From Tubiluchus corallicola (Eukaryota > Priapulida > Priapulimorpha > Priapulimorphida > Tubiluchidae), in the NCBI GenBank assembly GCA_030141605.1, contig JAQGDQ010001282.1, forward strand, positions 27,501-49,787: DNA of 22,287 bases, given 5' to 3'. Each line of letters starts with the position of its first letter. Positions within the stretch are counted from its first letter, which is position 1. Both the position numbers and the translations under genes were made by a program. Below the pieces are notes generated by a model, which saw only the letters and a program-made list of their open reading frames with translations, searched no databases and was not told the origin of the DNA. This document shows positions 1 to 9,881 of this stretch, piece by piece.

Positions 1-580
1 GCAAAAATTTAATAAAACCGAAAATATTTTGCTCAAATTGCCTGTAATTCTTTGGGGCGGCAACGTGTCAATATAAGATTATTTAACCGGCACGACGGTA
101 ATTATGGTTCTGTGGACAAAGCGGAATGCTCTTTAAAAAGGGAGGAAGTTTCGGTCATCAAATGCGTTTGTCACTTTTGCCATTTCTAATTCCAGCAAAG
201 ATTTTGCGGCATTTGGGCGTTGTTGTGATCTAGGTTTTGCTTCACTTTTGATGAATAATTATTGTATGTAGTGTATTATTACTGAATTCTTAATTGCTTA
301 ATCATCTTGTGCACATTTTATTTAATTTTGCATGTAAGTATTTTGCTAACTGTTTGGCAGTATTACAATTGTTTCAGTGGTAAAAGTACTAAAAGAGTAG
401 TTCTACTTACTATATACGATTACAGGTATTTATTACAACGTAAAATGAGCAGTAGATTTTAAAAAAGTGGTAAAATGGGCGCACTATTAGTGTTTTGTCG
501 TGAAGTGTTCTCATGAAAAAAGAGATTTTTAATACAGTCATGGATAACAGGTCAACAAAGTAAAGTATTAATATCGAAGG
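1..580. other. No gene seen; AT-rich flank
   Basis: No open frame of note, no repeat array and no splice-compatible exon could be supported here. It is probably an intron or 5' flank of the two-transmembrane gene that follows, because that gene's first visible exon starts at a splice acceptor, so an upstream exon must lie here or left of the window. Confidence 0.4.
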
Positions 581-1068
581 CGGTTCATAATTTCTTCAAG
601 CTTCTCAGATGGAGGGATTATTTCCATAATGCTTATCGCATTACCTCTTTGTAAGGCAGCAGATGAACGCAAGAATAAAAAACTTTGGCACACGTGGCAC
701 ACTGAATTCGTTTGCCTAATGTACTAAGAAATTCTTTCCTTCTGTGCCAATAGTGCCAAAAGTTTCAACGACAATCAGTACAAAATTGAAATTTGCAAAA
801 GACTGATATATTTCATACATTTTCTGTTTTCGGCTAACTGAGCTGCATAACCAGCGTAACTAACTGAGCCAGCCAAAGTTGAGGGTGCCAATGTGTCAAC
901 ACAAGTAAACTCCCAAAGAAGAGAGCGGCCCTGGGCCCAAGGGATCAAAGTTACGCCATCAGGCCATTTTCCATCTGACCTATATAAACCCGTGGGCTTT
1001 AATACTGATGGAACACGAGTATAACAATAATTGGCAAACCCTTTTTGAAGTTTGAGTGTCACTGCCAC
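581..1068 (-). pseudogene. Mobile-element protein relic (PDGVT..WEFTC family), frameshifted
   Basis: Read on the minus strand, 1068 to 775 is open for 97 residues and contains EPTGL-like ([11 protein letters not shown]), PDGVTLIPW and [12 protein letters not shown] blocks. From memory, this block order is typical of the C-terminal part of a protein found in many invertebrate mobile elements, where (R)PDG...WDFTC.DT resembles a restriction-like nuclease core; that assignment is from recall and not checked. Past the stop, the same homology continues in other frames: IVVETFGTIGTEGKNFL, then after another frame change SFLFLRSSAALQRGNAIS and IMEIIPPSEKLEE. At least two frame changes and in-frame stops show a dead copy. 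It is unrelated to the neighbouring gene. Start and end are where the similarity fades by eye. Confidence 0.6.
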
Positions 1069-1220
1069 CCTAATAATGTGCAGAAAATGCTACGATCATA
1101 CAGTGGGCGACTTTGAATGGACAGCGGGCAGTGTGGCATCTATTTATATTTCAGTTTGTTTACTTCACTACAAAAAAATTAAGTGAAATTTCCGAGTCAT
1201 AATGACAGTTTTCTTTTCAG

Positions 1221-1416
1221 AGCCACGCAAGATGTGTGATTGCTGTAATTTCTGTCGCGTTTGGAGGAAGATTTATGCGAGGCTAACGGGATGTGCAAAA
1301 TGCTGCATTCGTTGCGGCGTTTTCACGTTAATCGCCACGATTATTATAATTCTCATAGGCGGGATTTTGTTAGCAGTAGCTATACATGCACTTCAAGAGG
1401 ACGAAGAAAGTACAAA
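1221..1416 (+). CDS. Gene 1 coding exon A: Cys-rich two-TM membrane protein (N-terminus, TM1)
   Basis: The exon follows a pyrimidine-rich acceptor (TTTTCTTTTCAG) and ends at ACAAA|GTAAGT. The ATG at 1232 has A at -3; a start in an upstream exon cannot be excluded because the frame is open back to the acceptor (PRK before the Met). It encodes residues 1-61 plus two bases of Lys62. Residues 2-28 are Cys-rich (CDCCNFC, then CAKCCIRC) with basic residues between, as in palmitoylated juxtamembrane segments (inference). Residues about 30-54 are a transmembrane helix. The short acidic QEDEES loop follows. Phase 2 joins exactly to the exon at 4611. Exons A to D give a 168-residue protein with TM1 30-54, TM2 63-90 and a Pro-rich tail. 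I do not recognise the family. The last 39 bases are the first unit of a 92-bp tandem array running into the intron. Confidence 0.8.
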
Positions 1417-3309
1417 GTAAGTACCTGCTGTAGTTTATTGTGGAGTTAGTACATCTTTGATTAAGTTTTAGCTATACATGCACTTCAAGAGGACGAAGAA
1501 AGTACAAAGTAAGTACCTGCTGTAGTTTATTGTGGAGTTAGTCCATCTTTGATTAAGTTTTAGCTATACGTGCACTTCAAGAGGGTGAAGAAAGTACAAA
1601 GTAAGTACCTGCTGTAGTTTATTGTGGAGTTAGTCCATCTTTGATTAAGTTTTAGCTATACGTGCACTTCAAGAGGGTGAAGAAAGTACAAAGTAAGTAC
1701 CTGCTGTAGTTTATTGTGGAGTTAGTCCGTCTTTGATTAAGTTTTAGCTATACATGCACTTCAAGAGGGTGAAGGAAGTACAAAGTAAGTACCTGCTGTA
1801 GTTTATTGTGGAGTTAGTCCATCTTTGATTAAGTTTTAGCTATACGTGCACTTCAAGAGGGTGAAGGCAGTACAAAGTTAGTACCTGCTATAGTTTATTG
1901 TGGAGTTAGTCCATCTTTGATTAAGTTTTAGCTATACATGCACTTCAAGAGGGTGAAGAAAGTACAAAGTTAGTACCTGCTGTAGTTTATTGTGGAGTTA
2001 GTCCATCTTTGATTAAGTTTTAGCTATACATGTACTTCAAGAGGGTGAAGGAAGTACAAAGTAAGTACCTGCTATAGTTTATTGTGGAGTTAGTCCATCT
2101 TTGATTAAGTTTTAGCTATACGTGCACTTCAAGAGGGTGAAGAAAGTACAAAGTAAGTACCTGCTGTAGTTTATTGTGGAGTTAGTCCATCTTTGATTAA
2201 GTTTTAGCTATACGTGCACTTCAAGAGGGTGAAGGCAGTACAAAGTAAGTACCTGCTATAGTTTATTGTGGAGTTAGTCCATCTTTAATTAAGTTTTAGC
2301 TATACGTGCACTTCAAGAGGGTGAAGGAAGTACAAAGTAAGTACCTGCTGTAGTTTATTGTGGAGTTAGTCCATCTTTGATTAAGTTTTAGCTATACGTG
2401 CACTTCAAGAGGGTGAAGAAAGTACAAAGTAAGTACCTGCTATAGTTTATTGTGGAGTTAGTCCATCTTTGATTAAGTTTTAGCTATACGTGCACTTCAA
2501 GAGGGTGAAGGCAGTACAAAGTTAGTACCTGCTATAGTTTATTGTGGAGTTAGTCCATCTTTGATTAAGTTTTAGCTATACGTGCACTTCAAGAGGGTGA
2601 AGGAAGTACAAAGTAAGTACCTGCTGTAGTTTATTGTGGAGTTAGTCCATCTTTGATTAAGTTTTAGCTATACGTGCACTTCAAGAGGGTGAAGGAAGTA
2701 CAAAGTAAGTACCTGCTGTAGTTTATTGTGGAGTTAGTCCATCTTTGATTAAGTTTTAGCTATACGTGCACTTCAAGAGGGTGAAGGAAGTACAAAGTAA
2801 GTACCTGCTGTAGTTTATTGTGGAGTTAGTCCATCTTTAATTAAGTTTTAGCTATACATGCACTTCAAGAGGGTGAAGGCAGTACAAAGTTAGTACCTGC
2901 TATAGTTTATTGTGGAGTTAATCCATCTTTGATTAAGTTTTAGCTATACATGCACTTCAAGAGGGTGAAGGAAGTACAAAGTTAGTACCTGCTATACCTT
3001 ATTGTGGAGTTAATCCATCTTTAATTAAGTTTTAGCTATACATGCACTTCAAGAGGGTGAAGGCAGTACAAAGTTAGTACCTGCTATAGTTTATTGTGGA
3101 GTTAGTCCATCTTTGATTAAGTTTTAGCTATACATGCACTTCAAGAGGGTGAAGGAAGTACAAAGTAAGTACCTGCTGTAGTTTATTGTGGAGTTAGTCC
3201 ATCTTTGATTAAGTTTTAGCTATACATGCACTTCAAGAGGGTGAAGAAAGTACAAAGTAAGTACCTGCTGTAGTTTATTGTGGAGTTAATCCATCTTTGA
3301 TTAAGTTTT
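1378..3309. repeat. 92-bp tandem array, 21 copies, containing exon end and splice donor
   Basis: Units start every 92 bp with AGCTATAC (1378, 1470, 1562 and so on to 3218), giving exactly 21 copies with almost no length change. Each unit holds 39 bases matching the 3' end of exon A, then GTAAGT (15 copies) or GTTAGT (6 copies: starts 1838, 1930, 2482, 2850, 2942, 3034), then intron sequence ending TTAAGTTTTAG. Only the first two units have GAGGACGAAG; the other 19 have GAGGGTGAAG. Other variants (AAGAAAG, AAGGAAG, AAGGCAG; CTGTAG or CTATAG) recur in short blocks, which suggests growth by unequal exchange. Confidence 0.97.
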
Positions 3310-3409
3310 TAATATTGAACATGAAAATGCAAAAATGTGGGAACTTGGTGTGCTTTTCAACCAGGGAAGTTTGGTTTCTTATCTCAGTTCTATGACTGCT
3401 ATGATTTCA

Positions 3410-3742
3410 CTGGGGTGAGCATTCTCTACTAGAAAGCGAATTCGAATCAAACTGAACTTCTTTATTTCGAATTCGAATTGAGATTGAAACATTTTCGAGC
3501 CACCAATAAAAATTAGTCTTGCAAAGATCATGCATATTGCTCGATTTTGTTCTGCAGTAACACGACTAATAATTTGTTTAAAATTGTGCACAAAAATCGT
3601 TGCTAAATTATGCTAATTGCATGACGTTTCAATCATTTTAAGGATAAGAACGTACGTGATTGAAATGGTGAATTATTTGAATCTATAGTTTTAGGTTCAA
3701 ATCGCATTCGAATTTAAAAAAAGCTTTCGATGTTCACCCCTA
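3410..3742. mobile_element. Candidate hAT-like MITE with GGGGTGA ends
   Basis: The left end GGGGTGAGCATTCTC at 3412 is inverted at the right end, where the reverse complement of 3723-3740 reads GGGGTGAACATCGAA. The interior just inside both ends is rich in TTCGAATTCGAA, a composition common in hAT-type nonautonomous elements. No convincing 8-bp target duplication was found, so the limits and class are tentative. It lies in intron 1 of gene 1. Confidence 0.35.
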
Positions 3743-3952
3743 GTTATGATGGAAGCAAGTCGTAGTTCAATTATCTTTCTCTTAGTTAGTTTAGTTTTGT
3801 TAGGGTGATTTCTGACTTGTAAGTAAGTGGATTTTTTGCAATTATTTTAGAGCTCATACTGATCTGTGGGTGATTTGTAATCATAATTTCAGAATTTTCT
3901 AATCGATGAAAACTATTATGGATTTTACACGAAAACAGTTTTTGGTAAAACC

Positions 3953-4218
3953 GCAACCAAGCCCTATTATTCACTATTGTGCGAATACGTAACACCCAAT
4001 GAACAACGATCATGGCTAAGCGACTTCAAAACGGGCTTGCCCTATTCAGATAGGTGTCAAACACATTAGCTTCTCGCTGCTTTAGGCAACCAAGCCCTAT
4101 TATTTACTATTGTGCAAAAATACGTAACACCCAATGAACAACGATCAGGGCTAAGCAATTCAGAACAGGCTAGCCCTATTCAAATAGGTGTCAAACACAT
4201 TAGCTTCACGCCGCTTTA
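3953..4218. repeat. Direct tandem duplication of 133 bp
   Basis: Copy 1 is 3953-4085 and copy 2 is 4086-4218. Both begin GCAACCAAGCCCTATTAT and end at CGCTTTAGG or a near form (CTGCTTTAGG / CCGCTTTAGG). They differ by scattered substitutions and about one small length change, so the duplication is not recent. It lies in intron 1 of gene 1. Confidence 0.9.
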
Positions 4219-4610
4219 GGCAACCGGAATATTCTTTAGGGTAAGTTACCGCTAGTAATTTTGCATGGCATTACTTAAAATGCTACAGAACTGCCAAAAT
4301 ATGCTAAATCAGCATGAATGCTCTCTCACCCTCCCTCGGTACATAATGTAACAGCTCAGCAGTATTGTCAGCCGCCGCAAGAGCCACCTAGCGGTGGACG
4401 AACGCAGCTTTTGTTATCAGTTGGTCGTTCAGTGGCCAGTTTCACCATGCGTGGTTTTCGTGTAAAATCCGTGTATTCTAGTTCGTGTTTAACATGTAGC
4501 TCCTTATTTTAAAAACACGTTTTCAATTGTTGGTTCAAAATAAAGCTGGATTCGCGTGATTACGTCGATCCGAGCAATACCTCAAGTGATGTGTTCTTTT
4601 GTCGTTCTAG
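4219..4610. other. End of gene 1 intron 1; no further feature
   Basis: A 64-residue open frame at 4318-4512 has no recognisable motif and no splice support. The last bases, TTTTGTCGTTCTAG, form the acceptor for exon B. Confidence 0.5.
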
Positions 4611-4734
4611 AACCGTGCTCATCGTGGGGTCGTTGATGGTGGTGATAGCGGGCTGCTGTTTCCTTGCTGCTCTCATCGGGCTGTGTACGCTAGCTTGTCG
4701 GATAAAGGGCCAAGTCGACCGACGAGACAATCAG
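4611..4734 (+). CDS. Gene 1 coding exon B: second transmembrane segment
   Basis: The exon starts after GTCGTTCTAG and ends at AATCAG|GTTACG. One base completes Lys62, then 41 codons encode residues 63-103. Residues 63-90 (TVLIVGSLMVV through LIGLCTLAC) form TM2, followed by a basic stretch CRIKGQVDRRDNQ. Only about eight residues separate TM1 and TM2, so the protein should be a tight hairpin with both ends on one side of the membrane; the Arg/Lys-rich flanks suggest the cytosol (inference). The donor GTTACG is weak. Reading through it adds VTVSRLLLLQICIFHL and then a stop, so intron retention would give a shorter protein. Confidence 0.8.
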
Positions 4735-6185
4735 GTTACGGTTTCGAGGCTTTTACTTCTTCAGATCTGCATTTTTCACCTTTAGGGGTCATCCGCGCAT
4801 AAACGATATCAAATTTAGGGTAGGCAGGGGGCGTGATAATGCCATTATAGCGCACGGTGGGTAGGTTACTTAGTCACGGTATCATTATCTTGGCTTATTA
4901 GAACTTATTAGTATCATTAGAACTTCATCTATGGCTGCGTTGTAATCGGCCATGAGGGGGGGGGGAATCTGCCGTATGAGTTCAGTGAATTGGGGCTGCC
5001 ATCGCCTCCACCGCCGACGCCAGTAGAATCCACTGATGGTTTCCCGTTAATTAGCACGAATGACGCTGTTGCTTGTCCGTGAGAGGAGGACGAATAAAAT
5101 GTACAAAAAGCTATGTCAGTGTGATATCAATGTCAATATAACGTGTAGGTAGGTGACGTAGCGTGTTAACGAATGGGTTAACTAAGCTGTAGCCTAGAGC
5201 GCCAAAGTTTGAAGGGCATCAAATTTTATAAAAAAATTATTCTCCTCAGAAAATGTGTGTATACCTTCATATTCATGTAAAGGGCACAGATTATAATACA
5301 CCACAGGCAGTTGCTGAGGGCAGCTTTTATATAAGTGCCACGTAACGAACAGGTGGATGGTACTACACAACAAGCAGTTGTGCAGCCTTTTTGAATATAA
5401 GCTCTATGCAAATACATGTAATTAATAATGACCAAGTAGAAACTAGGTTTAAAAATGTTTCTAATACACCACAAGTAATTGTTTCATCTGCTCATTATAT
5501 AAACAACCATAAATTGACAATAGAGATGGGCGGGACAGAACGTAAAGTGTTGATACGCCCTTGGGTAGGTGGCATATCGGGCGGTGCATGTCATAATGCC
5601 ATTACAATGCAATGTGCGTAGGTTCTCGAAATCGGCGGGAAATTTGATGTCGTTATATGTGGGTGGCCCCAAGTAAATAAGTTTATTAGTTTATCACCAT
5701 TTTTAAAATAGCAAAATACATAACTAAGCGATTTATAAATCAGTACAACATCCAATAATATTACAAAGTACAAAAGTAATTATTGATTAGTGGTGAAAGG
5801 GTGGCGAAAGAACTATAAGTTATCGAGGTCAGCCACCCTCTCAGGATTGTTACTAATATAATTAATTAGTTAATGCGCATGTACCAGGTAATTAAAAATG
5901 ATCAGATTTTGCATTTAAGACGAATAAAAATTGAATTATTACACGAAAGTGGTAGTTTATAATAAAATCATGTTAAATGGCTTCCCATTGGGCGCGAAAC
6001 TTTTTACGCCTAGATGTTCTGTTTTGAGTTATACGTTTAGGGCTTCTGGAACGAAGCCAGACGAGGTGTAACAATAGAGGGAGAGAAATTACTTGACCTT
6101 GTTTTTGATACTACGTGTAGAATGGGTAGCGAATTGATCAGCTGTTTGTTATTTGCTAATGATCTGTAGCTTGTACGTGGCTCCC
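4735..6185. other. First part of gene 1 intron 2; dispersed repeat-like DNA, no gene
   Basis: Weak internal similarities are visible. ATAATGCCATTA with flanking GTAGG occurs at about 4840 and 5595. ATACACCACA-type segments recur at about 5297, 5362 and 5464. The minus strand is open over about 4870-5035. None of this has a motif or splice context that would support a gene. Confidence 0.4.
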
Positions 6186-6310
6186 ACGGTCAGGGAAAAT
6201 CCAGGAAAATACATTCTATCCTGGAAAGTCATGGAAAAGTCAGGGAAAAAGATAATTTGGTAAAAAGTCAGGAAAATGGTTCGAAAAGTCAGGGAAATTG
6301 GAAAGTGTTG
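6186..6310. repeat. Degenerate GTCAGGGAAA-type simple repeat
   Basis: About eight imperfect copies of GTCAGGGAAAA / GTCATGGAAAA / TCCTGGAAA occur over 125 bp. Such tracts are scattered in many animal genomes. It lies in intron 2 of gene 1. Confidence 0.75.
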
Positions 6311-6628
6311 AAAAAATAATCACCGTGAACCGATATTTTTCCAAACATATATTTCAGAGATTCGTGTTCAAATAAAATTTTGCTTTGACAGGCTGCCATT
6401 TTCAATTTCTGTTCCAAAAATAATGATTGGATTAAGAAAGTTTATTTAATGTGATTAGTGTAATTTCATTAGCACTACTGCAACTGTGCCGACACATTAT
6501 ATATCAGTATATGTATGAATGTCCATACACAAAAATGTTTGAATATGTATACTGGTAATGCAATTTCTGCTTATTGTGAATTATTGTAATTGGAAAATTT
6601 TTCTTTATGGTAAATAAATTAAAAGACA

Positions 6629-7257
6629 AAAAAGGTGTACCTGAAGTTGGCTTCAGAAGAATCGTCCTTAAAAATTGTATTACTTTACAGTAATTTTATG
6701 CGTATATCGTACTCGCGTTGAAAGGATTTTTTGTTTGTTTTCATTTTAAATCTCCCGCAATAAGTACTGTTCAGACCGCGCCATTACATGACGTCACTAC
6801 GCAAACGTAAATCAAGGGAAGAAAAGGAAATGTTAAACTATGTCCCTAAAAACTTTCCATGCAAAGTTATATTACTTAGCATTTCGCTTACCTGCTGAAA
6901 AGACTTCGTAACTAGAAATAATAATTTAAAATGTTTTGACCAATTGGTAAAATGTCGTTGACTCACTCTCCAGGGTGCACCACTTACTAACCAAAAATGT
7001 ATTTTTAATCTTATTGACAAGATACAGTAATTTTAAATTTCACTTACTTAGAGACATGTATGCTACGAATGCTCTGATTATTTTTTCAAGCTTTACAAAA
7101 TGTTATCTAAACGTGTTTCAAACGACCAATCATGAAAATGGTTGCGCCTAACGGTCATCGCGGGGAGTTTAAATTTACAGGTTTTGTACAGCGTTACTGC
7201 AGATGCAAACCCTGCATACAAAAAGGCAGCAATGTAAGTGGTATAAAATTTCAAGAC
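6629..7257 (+). repeat. Long inverted repeat, left arm
   Basis: This segment matches the reverse complement of 8232-8855 over roughly 620 bp, by eye about 80 percent identical with small indels. Shared blocks in order include ACCTGAAG..GGCTTCAG, TTTTATGCGTATATC, TTTCATTTTAAATCTCCC, CATTACATGACGTCA, AGCATTTCGCTTACCTGCTG, CCAATTGGTAAAATGTCG and GCCTAACGGTCATCGCGG. The arms flank about 975 bp. They may be two opposed copies of one interspersed family or the ends of a foldback-type transposon. Confidence 0.9.
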
Positions 7258-7392
7258 GAATTTTTATACCAACAGTTGCAGGCAAAAATTCTCTCGCATA
7301 AAGTTTGTTTCCAGGCTTCGCTTCATACAAACGGCTAACACCTAGTGGTCAGTCGGGGAAGCAAAAACGTTTGAGAACAGAATAATGCAATA

Positions 7393-8055
7393 CAGTCATA
7401 CCTCCATAATTCGTTCCTAAAAAGTGTTTGAAAACCGATTTGGTTGAGAACCTCATCATTTATTCCCCTAAGAAATAATGTAAAAGCAAATAATTCGTGT
7501 TCTCAAGCACCAAATGAACTGTAAAGTATTACTAAAATGAAATATGATAATGCAAAAATGTTTATTCAAACAGCAGATGCGATTTTATTGATAAGAAAAA
7601 CATAATAGAATTACTTTGAAAGAAAAACATAATTATTCCTGCACGAAAAAAGCCTTGCGTGTTGGTAGCAGTGTGATGGCATACGTAAGTAAGAGCAGAT
7701 TCACGTGTGTGACTACTCTCGGGCGCGGTCTTTTACGCTCGGCTCGCGGTTGGTCGAGTACCGAAATTCTGCTCGAAATCCTGGAGACAATTTCAGCTCG
7801 AATTTTCTGGTCAAAAATCGATTCGTACGAATACGGAGACGTTCGACAACGGAGGTTTGACTGTATGTACCGTTTTAGTGCATCAAATTAAGTAAGAAAG
7901 TTGCTGATAAACTAAAAATTTGCCGTGTGTAAAGCAAAAAAAATCGTCGTTAAAATGAAACGATGCGGCGTTAAGTGAAAAAAAGGGTGTCAAACATTCG
8001 ACGTTGTTAAAACGAAACGTCGCTAAACGGGGAGTCGTTAAGTGAGTACTTACTG
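7393..8055. mobile_element. Candidate pogo/Tc1-like nonautonomous element
   Basis: The left end reads TA|CAGTCATACCTCCATAATTC and the right end, reverse complemented, reads CAGTAAGTACTCACTTAACG. Both have the CAGT...CTC.nTTAACG look of pogo/Tigger-type termini, and the interior near the right end is rich in inverted CGTCGTTAA-like motifs. The left flank is TA but the right flank is TG, so the target duplication is imperfect. A 91-residue open frame at 7616-7891 shows no transposase motif. The element sits inside the spacer of the long inverted repeat. Confidence 0.35.
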
Positions 8056-8231
8056 TGTTTGTTTTACATTCGAATATTTTGCACTATTTTCCCAGTGGTG
8101 GGCTTAACACGCAGATCGTGTTACGACGTTAAGACTGGATTTAAAATTTACTAGGATCTTATTTTAAATATAAATTTTTTTAAGCACAAAAGTTTTGAAG
8201 CACAAGTAAACCCTCCACTTACACAAAGCTT

Positions 8232-8855
8232 AAAAAATTTGATACCACCTACATACTGTGTTTTTGCATGCAGGCCTTGTGTCGGCCGTAACGCTGTATA
8301 AAACTTGTCAAGTAAAACTCCCGCGATGACCGTTAGGCGCAGCCATTTTGATGATAAGTCGTTTGAAACAAGTTTAGATAACATTGAGTAAAGTTTGAAA
8401 AAATAGTCAGAGCATTCATAGCGCAGACGTCACTAAGTAAAATTTTGAATTACTGTATCTTGCCAATAAGATTAAAAATACGTTTTTAGCTAGTGAGTGG
8501 CGCACCCTGGAGGGTGAGTCAGCGACATTTTACCAATTGGCACAAACATTTTAAATTATTAGTCTAGTTACATAAGTCTTTCCAGCAGGTAAGCGAAATG
8601 CTAAGTAATACAGATTTGCATGGAAAGTTTTTTGCGACATAATTTAACATTTCCTTTTCTTCCCCGATTTACGTTGTGCGTGTATGACGTCATGTAATGG
8701 CGCCATCGGAACAGCATTGCGGGAGATTTAAAATGAAAACAAACGAAAGTTTCTTTCAACGCGGGTAAGATATACGCATAAAATTGCCGTAAAGCATAAT
8801 TTGTTAATGCGATTTTGCTGAAGCCTACTTCAGGTGCCCCTTTTCGTGTCCTTCA
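8232..8855 (-). repeat. Long inverted repeat, right arm
   Basis: This is the inverted partner of 6629-7257; see that entry for shared blocks. It ends about 35 bp before exon C of gene 1, so a hairpin between the arms would form in the intron 2 pre-mRNA next to that acceptor. The 77-residue minus-strand frame here is not supported as a gene. Confidence 0.9.
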
Positions 8856-8891
8856 TCTTAAAAATCTGTTGAAATATTCGTCTTCGTACAG

Positions 8892-9022
8892 GTAATGGTA
8901 CAGCATTCGCCAGTGAAACAGCCTCCGCCCGGGTCGTACCCCGTACAGCAGATGGAAGAAGGAGGCCAGCCTAGTGCGCCACCCACGGAAGAGCTGAAGC
9001 CAGTCACGGTAGTCGACTCTAG
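8892..9022 (+). CDS. Gene 1 coding exon C: Pro-rich tail with PSAP motif
   Basis: The exon starts after CTTCGTACAG and ends at GACTCTAG|GTAAGC, with 43 full codons plus two bases, encoding residues 104-146. The tail contains PPPGSYP (114-120) and QPSAPPTEE, with P-S-A-P at 130-133. PSAP matches the P(S/T)AP motif that binds the TSG101 UEV domain of ESCRT-I in known proteins; use here is inference. A second possible acceptor 12 bases inside (GGTACAG at 8903) would drop VMVQ without changing frame. The exon is more GC-rich than its intron surroundings, consistent with real coding sequence. Confidence 0.8.
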
Positions 9023-9175
9023 GTAAGCTATTGATGTCGCTGTCTGCAATGCCATAGAGCCATTGAGAAGCATGGAAACTGTGGCGGTAACCTTTGAGTT
9101 CTCAATAAGTTTGTGTTAATTGTTGCGTTAATTAATACAATTTTGAAATTGGTTGGAGGCTGGGAGCCGTTATTT
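9023..9175. other. Start of gene 1 intron 3
   Basis: The donor GTAAGC follows exon C. No further feature is seen in this short stretch. Confidence 0.5.
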
Positions 9176-9683
9176 AGGGATGGGAAGAAGCCTCACTATT
9201 CCGGACGGGGATGAGGAGTTTCCGCGGATTTTTGGAAGACCAGTAGTGCCATTTTTGTAAATCGCGTAAATTCGTTGAGAAAATTTTTACGGACCCAGTA
9301 CATTATTTCACAAGCTGACCGCTAGGTGGCAGGCCGTCACTTTGTTTACATCACGTACATCAGTGTAACCACGTGTATATCTCTATGTATAAAAATATAG
9401 AATCAATTGTGCGGAGTTATTTGAGTCAATTGCAGACAGTCTTTATATACTTTTGCATAGGAGCGGCCAATACTTAGGCGTTTTTGAGACAATTAGGTAT
9501 CATGTATCCTTGATAGTTGGGTATTTTAAATTATGCATGAAACAAGGTAACTGATATTTTGTCGCAAAATTGCAATTTGTTGCTGGCTGCAAGGGGCCTT
9601 TGCATCCCCTGGAACCCTTTGGGGGGTTTACGCGGCCCCCAGGCTGTTTCAGAGTTTTTTTGCAATTTGTCATTCTCATCCCT
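9176..9683. mobile_element. Candidate inverted-repeat element with AGGGATG ends
   Basis: The left end AGGGATGGGAAG is mirrored by TTCTCATCCCT at 9673-9683, whose reverse complement is AGGGATGAGAA. Such ends resemble some hAT-type nonautonomous elements. No target-site duplication is evident and the matching ends are short, so this is tentative. The open frame at 9559-9777 crosses its right end and has no motif. Confidence 0.3.
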
Positions 9684-9881
9684 GTACCGGAGCTTTCGAT
9701 TCTCGGAATCGGAGTTTCTATTCGGAATTCGAATAAACTTTACTTTGTCTGCTTCGGATCAGATTTGGTTTTGGTAAAAAATGCGTTGCATTCGACATAA
9801 TTTTGTTTGCTCGTGTGCGACAGAGTAAATCTGTCGCTTGCGAACGGACCGTTTTGGTTAATTTTTATCGGAAGTTAATTT

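Noticed and set aside
4318-4512. 64-residue frame upstream of exon B
   Set aside because: It is out of phase with the gene 1 junctions and has no recognisable domain.
5391-5672. Overlapping frames on both strands around 5484-5621
   Set aside because: No motif, no splice signals in phase with gene 1, and the region shows weak similarity to other intronic repeats.
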